Origin: Agapanthus africanus
Lineage: Eukaryota > Streptophyta > Magnoliopsida > Asparagales > Amaryllidaceae
Direction: 5' to 3'
Length of the DNA: 64,000 nt
Assembly (NCBI GenBank): GCA_030015575.1
Contig: CM057346.1
Location: 561,044,315-561,108,314 of the forward strand
A program made the translations under genes and the position numbers. Positions 20,860 through 33,587 of this stretch are shown in pieces (within the stretch, counting starts at the first letter, position 1; every line of letters starts with the position of its first letter). The notes under the pieces are model-generated. The model was not told where the DNA came from and ran no database searches. It saw only the letters and a list, made by a program, of their open reading frames with translations.

Positions 20860-23070
20860 CTTGCCCTAACATATGAAAATCGCGAAATTTTTTTTAAAAA
20901 ATTCGATTTTTCGATATTTTTTATATTATATAGTACACGAGAATTACGAATCGTACAAAAATTTTAAAAAATTTTATTTCTTCAATATTTTAACAGTTTA
21001 TGTGCTATATCGTATAATAATATGGCAAAATTTAAAAAATCTCAAAATCTTTGTTTTATTTTAATTTTTCAATATTTTTCTTTCTTAAACGTAAGAGAAT
21101 CATGAAATTTAAAAAAAAAATAATACTTTTTTTTTAGTTCTTCGTTTTTTAAATATATTTTATGATATAGCACACGTAAGCTGTAAAATTTTCAAAAATC
21201 ACGAAACTTTAAAAAATATCAAATGGTTCTATTTTCTTCGGTTTTTAAATATTTTGTATGATGAGAATTGCGAAATTTACAAAATCCAAAAATTATCTCT
21301 TTTTTCAAATTTACAATATTTTGCATACTATCATCCAAAAATTGCATAATTTTTAAAAATTTCAACCTTTCCGTTTCAATATTTCAGTTTTTGGTTTTCT
21401 TCGATTTTGTAATAGTTTACATGCTATATAACATACGAAAATTTTGAATTTATTCAAAAAATTCTACTTTTTGTGCTTTCATTTTTTAAATATTTTGCTT
21501 ATAGCACACGAAAATCTCAATATTTTTTATATTTTCGGTTTTCCAATATTTTGCTTGGAGCATATAAAGAATGTGAACTTTTCGAGCATACCAAATTTTT
21601 CTATTTTCTTCAGGTTTTCTATATTTTGCTTGTATAATACACGTAAATCGTTAAATTTTAAAAAATCTCAAAAAAATTGTTTTCTTTGGTTTTACAATTT
21701 TTTTGTCATGTAGCATATGAAAATCGAGAAAATTTCAAAAATTTCAAAATTTCCTGTTCTCTTTGTTTTTTTATTATTTTACTTGTTATATAAAGTATGA
21801 AAAATTGAAATAATTTCAAATCTCCCAAAAACATTATTTTCTTCAATTTTTCAATAATTTGCTTACTACCAAACGAAAATAATTTTTTTTATAAATGTCA
21901 AAAATTTCCTGTTTCTTCACCATTTCAATATTTTTCACGATATAACACATGAAAATCACAAAAAAAAAAACAAATATTTCTGTTTTCTTGGTTACTTTCC
22001 ATGCTATATATACAAAATTCATAAAATTTAAAAAATCTCCGAATTTTGTGTTTTTCTGGTTTTCCAGTACTTACTTACTCATACATTTGGAGGACTTCTC
22101 GGTATCAACGAGAGAAAAATCTATGCGAAGTAAAATAGAAAAGGTTTTTTATTGCTTCTAAGAAACAAAACAAAAAGTCTGGCCGAAGTGACTGAAACTC
22201 CAGGTAAGCGGAAACCCCTAGCACCATACGATAATCATAAAATTTTAAATAATCTTAAAAAAAGTTTGTTCTCTTAAAATTTCCCATATTTTAAACGCTG
22301 TAACACACGAAATTCGTGAAATTTTCAAAAAAAAAACTTAAAATTTTCTTTTTAAAAAAAATAGCTTATTTATTATATCATAAGAAAATCACAAAATCTT
22401 CAAAGATCTTACCGATTTTTCTGTTTTCCAATATTTTTATTTTGCATCGACTAAAGTAATTCTTTCCTTTCCGGCTTGCATGTCAAGAAGAGCATATATT
22501 GACGGCTCAACTGGTCACCAAAGAAGTCCTTATATTCAGCTACAAGGGGTACTCCAGCGGTGTCCAGTGGTTGGTTCAACTAGGTCAATGGAAGGCGGAC
22601 TAAGCGGCAATGTCAGTTAGTTCGATCAAAAAAGTGATAACCACACGAAAATCATAAAAGTTTTAAAAGTTTCAGCTTCTTTTGGTTTTTTCCATTTTCT
22701 ATATTTTGCATGCTATAGCATAAGTAAATCTTAAAATTTTCAAATATCTTAAAATTTTCAAATATCTTAAAATTTTCAATTTTTCCATTTTTCAATATTC
22801 TACATTTTCCCGTTTTTCAATATTTTACATGTGAAAACTGCAAAATTTTTACAGGTATCATATTTTCTGTTTGCTTCAAAAAATTTAATATCTTACATGC
22901 TATATATATAGTACATGAAAATAGCAATTTTTTCAAAATTTTATCTTTTGTTTTTCTATATTTTTTCTGCAATACCAATTGAAAATCGCGAAATTTTTAA
23001 CGCTAAAAATTTTTCGTTTTGAAAAATATTTTGTAATTTATAGAACATAAAAATCATTAAATTTTATCAA
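20860..23070. repeat. Degenerate AT-rich tandem array
   Basis: A loose unit of ~70-100 bp recurs. It has a CATGCTATA-like start, a CACACGAAAATCGCGAAATTT-like block (written with variation), a run of T/A with AAAATCTCAAAATTTT, TGTTTTCTTCGGTTTTTC and CAATATTTTG. The ACGAAAATC-like block can be found near 20935, 21087, 21173, 21260, 21431, 21506, 21640, 21713, 21945, 22300, 22378, 22640, 22910, 22976 and 23043. Two islands (about 22080-22230 and 22445-22630) are not repeat-like. It resembles an old satellite or an expanded minisatellite. Confidence 0.7.
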
Positions 23071-24147
23071 TATTATCTCGGTAAATACTAAGCAGGGAGA
23101 GAAAAAATGAAAAGAGATTATAAAGAAGAAGGCCGTTCAGAATTTTTCCACCGTGTAAACTTAGTTGTATGAAATAAAAATGTGATAAATATTGAGTAAA
23201 AAGCTAAAAAATTCCACGACCCAAATGTAGTAAGAAAATTAAATAAGGGCTAAATCATAATTTTTCCGTTAAAGTCCAAAATAGATAAGAGAATATTCGA
23301 AGAAATAATCTCTCGTATAGTTTTATATAGGCTAAAACGTGGGTTGGATTTGTTTCCAAATCCTATCGCTACGATTATAGCTTATTTCATAGAGACATAG
23401 ATGGTAGTTACTTACAATTAAGTAGATAGGTTTTTTCAAACTAAAAAAAATTTAAAATAGGAGGTTGTATTTTTATAAAATATACATAAGTTACAGCAGT
23501 TTATGATAATTTAGCTAAAATTTACGTCATGCTCATAATCTTTTAACACTATACAAAGAGAAAATAAAGTGGATGATGACTCTAAAAGCCAACCATCTGT
23601 CAATTTGTTAGATAATCCGCACATACCATCTTGATCTCGATGCATGTGTCCTTCAATATGTCCTTGTTTCAATAAAATTTGGTTTGATTTAATTTGATTT
23701 TGTTGAGATACTAATTTCCTGGATCAATTGAGATTTCCTATTCTCTATTTGATCAACCTCTACTATACAAAACCTAAAACTAGAGAAAATTTATTCTCTT
23801 CAAAAATTTACCTTCTCTCCGGTTTGTTCTTTACACATGACTGTCAACACCAATAGAAATTCCAGAATGAAAAGAGTTTTTGTGTCTGGGATGAGTGAGT
23901 GTACACAGGATCCAAAGAATCCATATCCTGAAGAAACAGCATGTTAGGCGGTATACACCGATATTTAATCTCCGATGATGGGAAACTGTTGGTAGTGTGT
24001 ATGTATTAGTTATGTGTGTGTGTGTGACGAATAGTCCTACACCTGTAAAAGCAAAAGAAAGCTCAAGTCTTTATAATACTTCTATAAAGAGACCCTTCTC
24101 TTCACAATCTTCCATATTCTTCTCACTACTGCCTATGAAAGTTTCAA
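23071..24147. other. Unassigned AT-rich DNA
   Basis: No gene, terminal repeat or RNA is recognised. It ends at the GGG target duplication of CACTA-C (24148-24150). Confidence 0.5.
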
Positions 24148-24150
24148 GGG

Positions 24151-24360
24151 CACTGGTACAAAGATGGTTTGTCCCTACGGATGATAAAATCCGCAAGGAC
24201 AATTAACTAATACCCCTACGGATTACTCCGTAGGGGCAAATAATGTCCCTACGGATAAAACCATAGGGGCATATATAAATAAAAATTTGTTAAAATTTAA
24301 CTTATGCAGTTGTCCCTACGGTGCCGTAAGATAAGGCCTTACGGATATATCCGTAGGTGC
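24151..24360 (+). repeat. CACTA-C left terminal and subterminal repeats
   Basis: GTCCCTACGGAT, CCCCTACGGA/TTAC/TCCGTAGGGG (24213-24236, a perfect 10-bp-arm palindrome) and further copies in both orientations fill the first 210 bp. Such opposed short repeats are where the element's DNA-binding protein would dock. Confidence 0.85.
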
Positions 24361-25244
24361 AAATTTCAAGATTAAAAAAGAATAAAAATCAAAGATTATC
24401 CTCTCCCGTTACCCCATTACCCCAATTCCCCAATTCCTTCCAAAATTTCCCCGCTCGCGCTCGCCGTCTCCGACCTCCTCGTCGCCTCCTCCGACCGCGT
24501 CGCCTCCTCCCTCCTCATCGCCTCCTCCGACCGCATCGCCTCCTCCCTCGTCATATTCTTCGACCTCCTATGACCTCCAGCGCCACCTCCATCACCTCCA
24601 GCGCCACCCTTTTCATCAAAGTCGAGCTCCTCCCCGACTTTCTTGTCACCGTCGAAATCATCAACCGGTTAGTTAATTTATTGATCAATTTAAATTTTTA
24701 TTTTCATAAATTCAATGTGGTAGGTGGAGCTTCAATTTAGGGATTTTGAATTGTGGTGGTGGTCAGTGATGGATGTAGATGGTAGTGGCGGCGGCTGTAG
24801 TGGCTGCGCTTCATTTTGGGGTTGTTTGGGGATGTGGATGGCGGTGGTGGATGTGGTGGGTGGTGGTGGCTGTGGTGATGGGGAAAGGGGTCGGGGAAGG
24901 TCGATAGGGACTGGGTAGGTCGGGTGAGGGGCTGGAAAAAGTAAATATAGATGGTATTGGTGGTGATGGCGAGGGGAAGAAGAAGAAGACGATTAGTTGT
25001 GGTTTAGGGTTTGGTTTGGTTTGGTTAAGGTTATGATTAGGGTTAGGTCTAATAGTTAGGGGTAGGTTTAGGGTTAAGGTTAGGATCATGGTTAGATTTA
25101 GGGTTTAGTAAAAAAAATAGCTAAGGGAAGTTCAATGAAGAATTTATTGGGGGTTAGGGTTATTTAGGTCTAGAGTTAGGGTTAAGGTAATTAGGGTTAG
25201 AGTTAAGGGTGGGGGTTATGGTTAGGGTATTTTAGTGTTAGAGT

Positions 25245-25290
<46 letters not shown>

Positions 25291-25672
25291 TATGATGATG
25301 TGTGTGTATGTGTGTGTGTGTGTGTGTGTTTTTGATAATGTTGTTGTTGATGATGATGATGGTGTGTGTGTGTGTGTGTGTGTATGTGTGTGTGTTTGTG
25401 ATAATGATGATATTTATCTCTCATATTAAATAAGGCCAAACCTTAATTTTAAACTTAACTCCAGAACTAAATCCAAAATCTTATACTTAACACCCGAACT
25501 AAATCCAAAATTTTAAACTTGATTAAGAAAACCCTTAACTTTAAAATTTTTTAACCTAAACTAAAAACTTCAAACCCTTGAAATTGAAACGTAAATATAA
25601 AACCAATTCAAGTTAAATTTTATAATAAGTGTATATATGATAATCGATGATAATATGAAATTTTCATATGCT
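24361..25672 (+). other. CACTA-C 5' region: GC-rich block, telomere-like repeats, GT microsatellite
   Basis: A CT-rich/GC-rich block (about 24410-24650) is followed by GGGTTAGGG-like repeats (about 25010-25230), (GT)n runs (25248-25282, 25308-25330, 25364-25397) and then blocks shared with CACTA-D. Open frames here (24357-24740, 25203-25439) are low-complexity products of these repeats. The last five bases, CATCA (25673-25677), are the duplicated target of the inserted LTR element. Confidence 0.75.
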
Positions 25673-25677
25673 CATCA

Positions 25678-27871
25678 TGTAAGTGCACGGCGGCGCCCCG
25701 ACCGTCAAACCGACGGCCAAATGCGGAAGCGGTGATAAACTTTAATTTTGCGAACTTTGCAAACCGGCACCACCGCGCACTAAACACCCGGATCGGACCA
25801 TTAAACTAGATCTAGCTAACAACAAGACGGGTTAGAGATATACCGAGTGATCCGAGTCCTCCGGTCTTCTCGTCGTCGTCCCGATCTCCTGCGGAAAGTC
25901 CGGTCGTCGCCTCCTTGCCGGAAGGGCACCACATCGCCTGCATCTTTTATGGGCTCCCACCTCAATACCGAGGTAACTCGGGCACGAAGCTGGCAAGTCG
26001 ACGTGCCCAAGATGTGCTGTAGAAAGTGTAGTGCTTTGTCTCTTTGGGGTTATGTTGCTTTGATGGAGGAATGAGGTTGTGAAATGAACTTCAAAGTGGA
26101 GCTAGAATTTGTGTAGCATGAAAATGAGATGAACAAATTTTCCCTCATCCAAATGAAATGATCCTCTCTCACTCCCTCAAATGGCCGGCCCCTCTCAAAT
26201 GTGAGAATGGTGGAGTGGATAATACAAGGGAGGTGATGGTAGTATAAAGCAAGAGGTGACCATAGCCAAACATCATCATAACAAATTCACATCAAACCCA
26301 TATCCTTTCAAATCTCAATTAATGCACCATCATGGATGAAAGATGCTTAACATATCATAATGACACAAATACAAGAAACCCCCTCCACAAAAGTTATTTG
26401 CACAATTGCAAATAACCCCCTCCATCGGAAAAGTCCGGCCGGGAAAGAACAAAGGAAAACCGGCCGGAACGGAATGCAAACTGGCAACTCCAGAAAACTG
26501 GTCCCGTAATAAATTACAGGAAAACCCCGATACTGTGCATACACACCCGCATCTGTATTCCGACCGGATACAAATGCAATGAGACAAAATCTACACTGTA
26601 CTATACTAGGATCCGGCTTAAACCAAAGCCGGCTAGTAAAATCCGTTCGATCCTGATCCGTGCAATACCGCACGTATCTGATCGAACAGTGCCATATAAC
26701 TATACGGCCTCTAGTACTAACCGTCCGATCCTGATCCGTGCAATACCGCACGTATCTGATCGGACCCTGCCATATCTCCATACGGCCTCTACAGCGTTTC
26801 GCCCGAAACTTGAGTAACTGTATGTGTGGTGGACTCTAAAGACTCGTCAATACTATGGCTGTGGATTTAACCACTAGCACGTCAGAGGTATAAGCCAATA
26901 CGTAACGGGCCACCAGCTATTGACCAAAAGGGACGTCGATGAGCGAACTCATCCTGACACCCTACTGAGCCTGTCAGTGACAATATCCGTACAGTCCGGT
27001 CCGTTCGTCTATGAGCATCGCATGGCGGGCCTAGGGGGTTGGTAAAAGTCAGACCCCCAAAAGCGGTACAAGTCGTGTCGGAGTGTAGCCCAGAACACCC
27101 TGAGATACTACTGGAATACCTACCAGTAAATCTCCTGCCTTGGCCAAGGACTTCATGTAATAGCTCTCCTAGACACAGCGCGACCTCACCCCCAATACCG
27201 GGAGAGACGAACCCCCGAAGATCCGCTCACTGCCTCCATGTGGCTCGGGACTGTACCCAACTAAAACCTGTTTGCATGACTCCTTTGAGCCGTGGTAGGG
27301 TAGTAATCAAAGCACAGTGGGAACTCACACGAGACAAATGACGATCCCCAGGTCGATGAACTAACCTGTACACATGTCACCTGGGAACTGCTATCTGACA
27401 TGAGGTATAAGACCAACTAGTATGTTCCCGGCGAGTCCTGTCCGGTGTACTCATAACCCAATGAGCACCTGTATACATCTTAGGTGAACCAACTGACACC
27501 AGTGGCTTATGAGACCGGCCACCGCCTCTCGTCGGGGTCTCGACTGTATACACTAGTCTACTCTGGAGAAACGATGCCCTGTCTCGAATCTCCCACGACT
27601 AGGGACCTTTTAAGGATGTGCTTATAGACCCCAGCTCCCACTTATATGATCGCCCTCATACTGCTGGTGGTCAAGCAAGAATCCTAGGGGCTCTACCAAC
27701 GTGTAATAGCGACTTGTCAGGTCACCTAAAGCAGTACACGATGATAAAGATAAACCAGATAGCATACTATCATCTCGAGTAAGACTGTCATCCCGGGATA
27801 GGTCCTCCCTCAATCATTGCAATCACGTGCCTTTGATCCAATAATTGACTCTGAGGGCACTATCTCCAACA
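25678..27871 (-). repeat. Copia-like element 3' LTR
   Basis: 2194 bp, direct repeat of 33588-35780. Inside is a local duplication: CCTGATCCGTGCAATACCGC occurs near 26653 and 26731. The open frames seen in it are shared by both LTRs and show no family character. Confidence 0.93.
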
Positions 27872-27890
27872 ATCTCTCACTTGCACTCAG
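27872..27890 (-). promoter_or_regulatory. Polypurine tract of the copia-like element
   Basis: Read on the minus strand, AGTGCAAGTGAGAGAT runs directly into the LTR start TGTTGG. This is the plus-strand primer context typical of Ty1/copia elements. Confidence 0.65.
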
Positions 27891-30428
27891 GGCTAATTAT
27901 TGCGATGTCGCATACTCACAGCCCGTGTGATACCGAACACCCAACTCCTCTACTAGTCAGTCTCACAAAGCATGTTTGCGAAACTCTTGCGTTCGAGGAT
28001 TAGCCTCAGTGAGTGGATCCGCCATGATGTTTCTTTCTATGTCTCTCTATATCTCAAGTTCGCGGAGAAAGCCATCTCCCGAAATGAGCAATACCTGTCT
28101 TAGAATGTCTGGATGTCTGATGGGACCTAGTTCATAAATGAACTCCAAATCCAAACTTCTTCGACTGTATCGTCAACTGAACTTAATTAGTATCCTGCGC
28201 CATGCCACCCTCAGTATTGCCTTGGACCACCTGTCCAAAATACTACACTTCGTCAGAAGGAAAACTATAACTCTGACAACCTCCTTGTCGTCCATATCAC
28301 CTTGGAAGCCTGGAATGATAACTGTCTCCCAAAGAGGTTATCGTTATCATATCCCTAGAACATGCACTTATGTTCTAAAACTGCTTCCGATTGTTTCTCC
28401 AGGATTGGATCAATATCAACTTATTGCATCTTGTGCAAGAACAACATCTGGTGTGGTACTTGACATCTCATGATTGACTCAATTGCCTAAGCAAGTGATC
28501 TGCCAATCATGCACATCCCTCTCTACTTTAGTCTATAAGACACCTTTAGAGAGGGTGACTCCATCACCTGTAGGTACACTACCGTGCCAGGAGTCGTCCA
28601 TTCTAAATACTCTTAGAATGCTATCAAAGTACCCTGATTGGGAAACCACCCAAATCTAGATCTAAAACCATAGATCTAGTAACCAGTATGTCTGATATAA
28701 TGTCCAAGTCCCTTGTGGAGAAACCACTGTGTGACGACCAAAGTATAACCGATCGTAGTATAGGAATGTCACTTCCTACTTTGTGTATGTCATCCAAAAC
28801 CCGGATATCACACCCTACTACCTTCTCAACAGATCCATCCCCTATTCTGATGACGTCAAACTTATGACTGTCACATCAGAAATAGATGATCTATCTCCGC
28901 TATTTCTGCTTTGGTCTATAAATAGACATAAGCCTGATGTCCACCAATGCTTCCGCTGCTCCCACTGACTACGATAACCCTCTGGCAGAGTCATATAGAT
29001 GTGCACTTCTAAAGCTAGTTTAGAACGACGCTATACTCATCCTCCTGCCGGGTCTCGCAGCCTGGAACAACAACAATGGTAAGTGTGGGTAAACAAGAAC
29101 TTCCCTGTCACCGTCCTTGAGGCTACCGGAGTACCTCTCGGGTGCCTGAAGTTACCCACCTTATCTGCGGAGTGGCCAATGGAATGTCAAATCAGATTGA
29201 ATCTTTAGGTTCCTTATCAAATCTTCAGTAATCGTTTGCGGTTCTGGAATCACTTCCAGTTCTACCATACTCCCACTACTGTTTTTGAAAAAATCCATTT
29301 TTAATAAAACTGTGGCGAGTCTAGAACAATATTTCTATTGATCTGCCAGATGGTAGAAAGTCAACCCTCGTCATAGCCTGGGTCAACCCACAAACAGCCA
29401 TTACAGAAACGTGCCTTGAGTTGTCCAGTGTCTGGTTTTAATCATAAGCCGGACAACTCCCCGTACCTTAACATCGTTAAGATATGAACTGTTCTATATC
29501 CAATATAGAACCAGAGGCACTGATTTAATTGAACCAGATTCAAATCATGCAGCTATCTCCAGTGCATGTCAACTAAATGGAGAGAGGCCGATCAGCATTA
29601 CTCAACTTAGGAATGCTTCCAATTATGAGTAACCTGAAAGAGAAGCAATTTCTCTTTATCATTACTATCAACTGAATACCATACACAAGTATCTACATCT
29701 TCGATCACCTTGAAGAATCCCGATACTTGCTACACCTGGTTCTCTACTCTATTCAAATACCTATAACTCCTCAAAACTTAGACCCTGTGTTTCTACGAAA
29801 CACATGTCTAAGAACTAGAGAAGTTAAAAGTAAACAGAATATAGTATGAGGACCAACCCCTCTGTCCTAATGGACACCGGACAACATACAATACTCTGTA
29901 TAAGTCCGCTGAGTCTAACAACTCTTTCACTGTGTGTCGTAGGTTGAAAACTGTACTTATGGTTAAGAAGAATTACACCGCTGTTTAATGCTCCTTACCT
30001 AACCATCCACTGATATAGGTAAATGTCATCGACATAATATCAAAAGGTATATCTCAGTCTATGAAAATAGACGTACAGATATATCAATTTGAAATTGGTG
30101 CATAAAAGCAGATATTCAAAACCAAATATTTGCCGACCGGCAAACAGCCCAGGTGATTTCCTCAAATATCACCGATTACAACGAATCCCGATATAATGAG
30201 GATGATCACCCAATTCCCAATAACCTACTCCCACTCATCATCTGTAAAACCATACAGATGTGAGAATCATACCTGGTAAATACATACCCTGGAGCAAGTA
30301 TCTAATCGGGAAATCAGTTTTCTTTTAACAGTACACAGTGAAACTGAAACATTGAAATGTTTCGTTGGGGTATCCCGGTATTCCTAGTAATGCCTCTTCC
30401 AGATTCACGACTGTAACCGTATAGTTCT

Positions 30429-31240
30429 TTGCCACCTCTCCAAATCCCTTTATTATGTCTTTAGTCATTACCTTCTGCACACCCCTTTAGGCCAATTGGT
30501 TTTCTTCCTTCCCTACCGTTCGGCACCAGCCTATGGTTTGGAAGAAGACTATCCAATAAGCATAATGGGTGTACTGTCCTAATCCTAGGAGCACTCGCAA
30601 TGCGAGAGAAGGTGATGATAAAAGACAACTGAATAAACCTTATTCCTATTTCTCCTGGACCAGAATCCATCCCCGAACTGGAACAAGTTCCTTTCGAGTT
30701 CGTATATAACCATACGATGGATTATCCAATAAACTGTGGATCTTCGTAGTGATACGGAGTGTCCTGGAGAAATACAAAGGTGATTTAGGATTGGCGAAGA
30801 AATACTTGGTTTGGTCGTGAATATCAGTCGCAATTTACTTTGCCCTCTTACTAATCCCTTGTTTTGTCTTAATCTTAATACCTTCTGCACACCGTTTAGG
30901 CTAATTGGTCTTCTTCATTCCACACTGTTCGGCACCAGCCTAAAGTTTGGAAGAAGACTATCCAATTTGCGTAATAGGTGTACTATCTCCTAAACTAAGG
31001 AGTACTCGCAACCTGAGAGAAGGTAAAAAGGAAAAGACAACTGAATAATACTATCCGTTTTCTCCAGAACCGAAAACCATCCTCGAATTCCTTCAAGTTC
31101 GTATCTAACCATACGATGGTTTTGTCCAATGGAAGTGGACGTTCGTAGTAATACGGGGTGTCCTGGAGAAAAGGGTAAAAGTAGGAGTGGCAATGAGGTC
31201 TGCAACTCTGACAATCCAAAAGCCAGTGTAAAGAAGGTTC
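30429..31240. repeat. Tandem duplication of ~410 bp inside copia-like element
   Basis: CCTTCTGCAC at 30471 recurs at 30881. The flanking TTCGGCACCAGCCTA, GGAAGAAGACTATCCAAT, AACCATACGATGG and GTGTCCTGGAGAAA blocks recur with the same 410-bp offset. The copies have diverged substantially, so the duplication is older than the current insertion. Confidence 0.85.
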
Positions 31241-31918
31241 GGTTAACTTGGTCTCTGAGTCATAGTCTTAGGGTCGGGTCAATGGTCGCTGCCAAAGAGA
31301 GAGAGAAAAGAAACACTCAGCGTGCACTCTAACCTAGATCAGAATGGTTACCAATTTATCTAATCAGGAAACCTCCCACTGTACCTCAAATTCTCCTCCA
31401 AACCTGAAAGAAGAATTAGTCGGGGTCACCCGAGGAGTAAACTAACTCATCAGTGGGAATCGGGATCCAACTATCATCGCATGATAACGTGACGGGATCC
31501 GCTCACGGTATCACACTCCAGAAGGTATGCGCATATCTGGCAAGTTTCAGTTCTTTTGAAACTCCCGATGAGATTTTTACCCCATGCTCTTATGACTTTG
31601 ACTTTGGCCAACATATCATAAGTCACATGTCAAGTTCTACCCGTCATTCTCCAGGTTAATTTGAACCCACCCGTACCTACCCTTGACTTTGGCCAAAATG
31701 GCAGTACGGCTGTCCCAAACCAACGCATCTATCTATGCAGCATATGAATACCCAACAGCTACCAAACACTGTGCCTTGACTTTGGCCAACATACACAGCT
31801 TGAATACTATTGACTATCCATATGAAACGACGGAGGGCTACGAATGGTTTCTGGCGAAAACCTTTAACGTAATGAACTTGATATCGTTGAAGGAACGGAT
31901 AGCTTTTTAGAAAATATA

Positions 31919-32190
31919 GTGACGAAAACCTTTACTAAAGAGGTCACTCCCGGTGAAGGGATCTCGGCTCTTTCCCCGTAGAATGGGGTGCAGGATATTC
32001 CAAATGAATACCACGGTGCAAAGCAAAAGTAATCGGCTATAGTGAAGTCATTGCCCTGACACAAACTTTTTGTCCAAGGGGTCACTCCCGGTAAAGGGAT
32101 CTCGGCCCTTGCCTCGTCGACTGAGGAGCTGGATATTCATAACCGAATATCACTGTGCAAAACAAAAGAGAACGTCCTTGCAATAACAGC
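31919..32190. repeat. Tandem duplication of ~138 bp inside copia-like element
   Basis: GGTCACTCCCGGT.AAGGGATCTCGGC occurs at 31942 and 32080, followed in both by a GAATAtCACtGTGCAAA.CAAAAG-like tail. A third repeat set (TTGACTTTGGCCA at about 31597, 31683 and 31776) lies just upstream. Confidence 0.8.
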
Positions 32191-33575
32191 TTTTTAAAAG
32201 TGTTCCAACAACATCAGAATAGGTTTGTTTTAACTTGCATTGATCCGAATCAATGCAGTCCCATCAATTGATCACACCACAAAGAACGAAAATATACTGA
32301 CGTACGTATATGCCATCCGCATTCGCCACTGGGTCCCGTCATCACCCGTTAGGTTAGCTAACTAACGGCAGAGCGGGGACTGGACTAGCGCGGATGAAAA
32401 ACATATACAACATCTACTAATATATATACCAATATATTATATTTCGCTCAAGGCGTGAATAAAATGCAACATCACAGAAATGTACAGCATCACAGAACAA
32501 TACAGATATCTGGGATCCCCGGGTTTCACAGAGCCATTACTGAAACCCGACGTTCCCCTGGTCGTGTGGATAGCCTGTGCAATGAAAATCTAGACCCCTA
32601 CGGGCGCGGCAAGTTACCCGCCAAAACCTGAAGCGAGGCAGCCCCCTTCAGCACCGTGAATGGACCACCCAGCACTTCACGGAATCCGGTAACTTGGGCA
32701 CCCCTCCTGGGTCAACCTGTACCCCCTACGAGTGCGGTGAATAGCCCGCCAATTCTAGAGTGAAGCCCCCTCCGTCCCAATGCCATGAGATGCGGGCTTG
32801 TTGCCCTCCACAACCCGGCTATCCGTGCACCCCTCCGCGGGGTAATCCTAGTACAGAAAGTAAAATATACATACAACGGGTACATCGACCGCAACCTGGC
32901 CGTGCCCCAAAAGAATAATACAAACAGGCAGTGACGGCAGTCCACATGTCGGACGCTCGCCCCGCAATATCAAATGTACATAACAAAACTGTACTAGCAT
33001 TGCATCCAGGCTATCCCCCACGACCGATCCGCAACATCACAGCAAAACACAGAACATCAACGTGAAAGTCACGTTCGCAAATCCGTCTAACCGGGCTATA
33101 GCAGTTAGACCGGATTTACCGATCGAGTGACATTCACGGTCGCAGATATAATGTAAATACTATGAAATAATGTGTTTAAAATATCCGATCGATCAAAAAT
33201 TAACAAGTGGGCCCTAAAGCAATACTGTAGCACTCACAGAAATTCTGGGCCCAATTTTAATATTCCAAAACCCCTATTTTTAGCCCACCAGCCCATGGGA
33301 AAATTTTGACGCATTGATCCCTCAACACGGCGGCGGAACCGCGGCAACAAGGGGTGTTTTGCCGCGGTTCCGCGCTCTACCTGAGAGATCAATGTCTCGA
33401 ATTTTCCCAGAACTCTTAGAACTTCTTGTACATCAGTTTTCTACAACCTGAAAAATTTTTAGAGCCAGAAAAAATTCGACAGAAAACTGATGTGAGGAAA
33501 ATGTGGTTTTTTGGAATTTTGGTCGATCGGAAATGCAAACACATCAAACAAAGCTAGACGAAGTTAATGGCGAGT

Positions 33576-33587
33576 CTCTGATACCAC
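33576..33587 (-). promoter_or_regulatory. Primer-binding site (tRNA-iMet) of copia-like element
   Basis: The minus strand reads G then TGGTATCAGAG immediately after the LTR end CTTACA. It is complementary to the initiator tRNA-Met 3' end. Confidence 0.85.

Larger units (their letters stand above)
27891..33575 (-). other. Interior of copia-like element, non-coding
   Basis: The interior has stops in all frames. Near the 3' LTR (about 27990-28040, minus) a stretch reading NIMADPLTEANPRTQEF recalls the C-terminus of copia polyproteins (ADxLTK), which suggests an eroded pol end. Towards the 5' LTR there are several internal duplications (about 30429-31240, 31597-31790, 31919-32190, 32560-32850). 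A perfect 14-bp-arm hairpin, GCGGAACCGCGGCA/TGCCGCGGTTCCGC, lies at 33333-33373. Confidence 0.6.

Noticed and set aside
24357..24740. 127-codon Arg/Pro/Leu-rich frame
   Set aside because: Low-complexity block of the CACTA-C leader; the matching part of CACTA-D has a different frame.
25203..25439. His/Thr-rich or Cys/Val-rich small proteins
   Set aside because: Translations of the GT/CA microsatellite.
31129..31910. Several 60-75-codon frames in the copia-like interior
   Set aside because: Too short, on both strands, inside tandem duplications, no domain signature.
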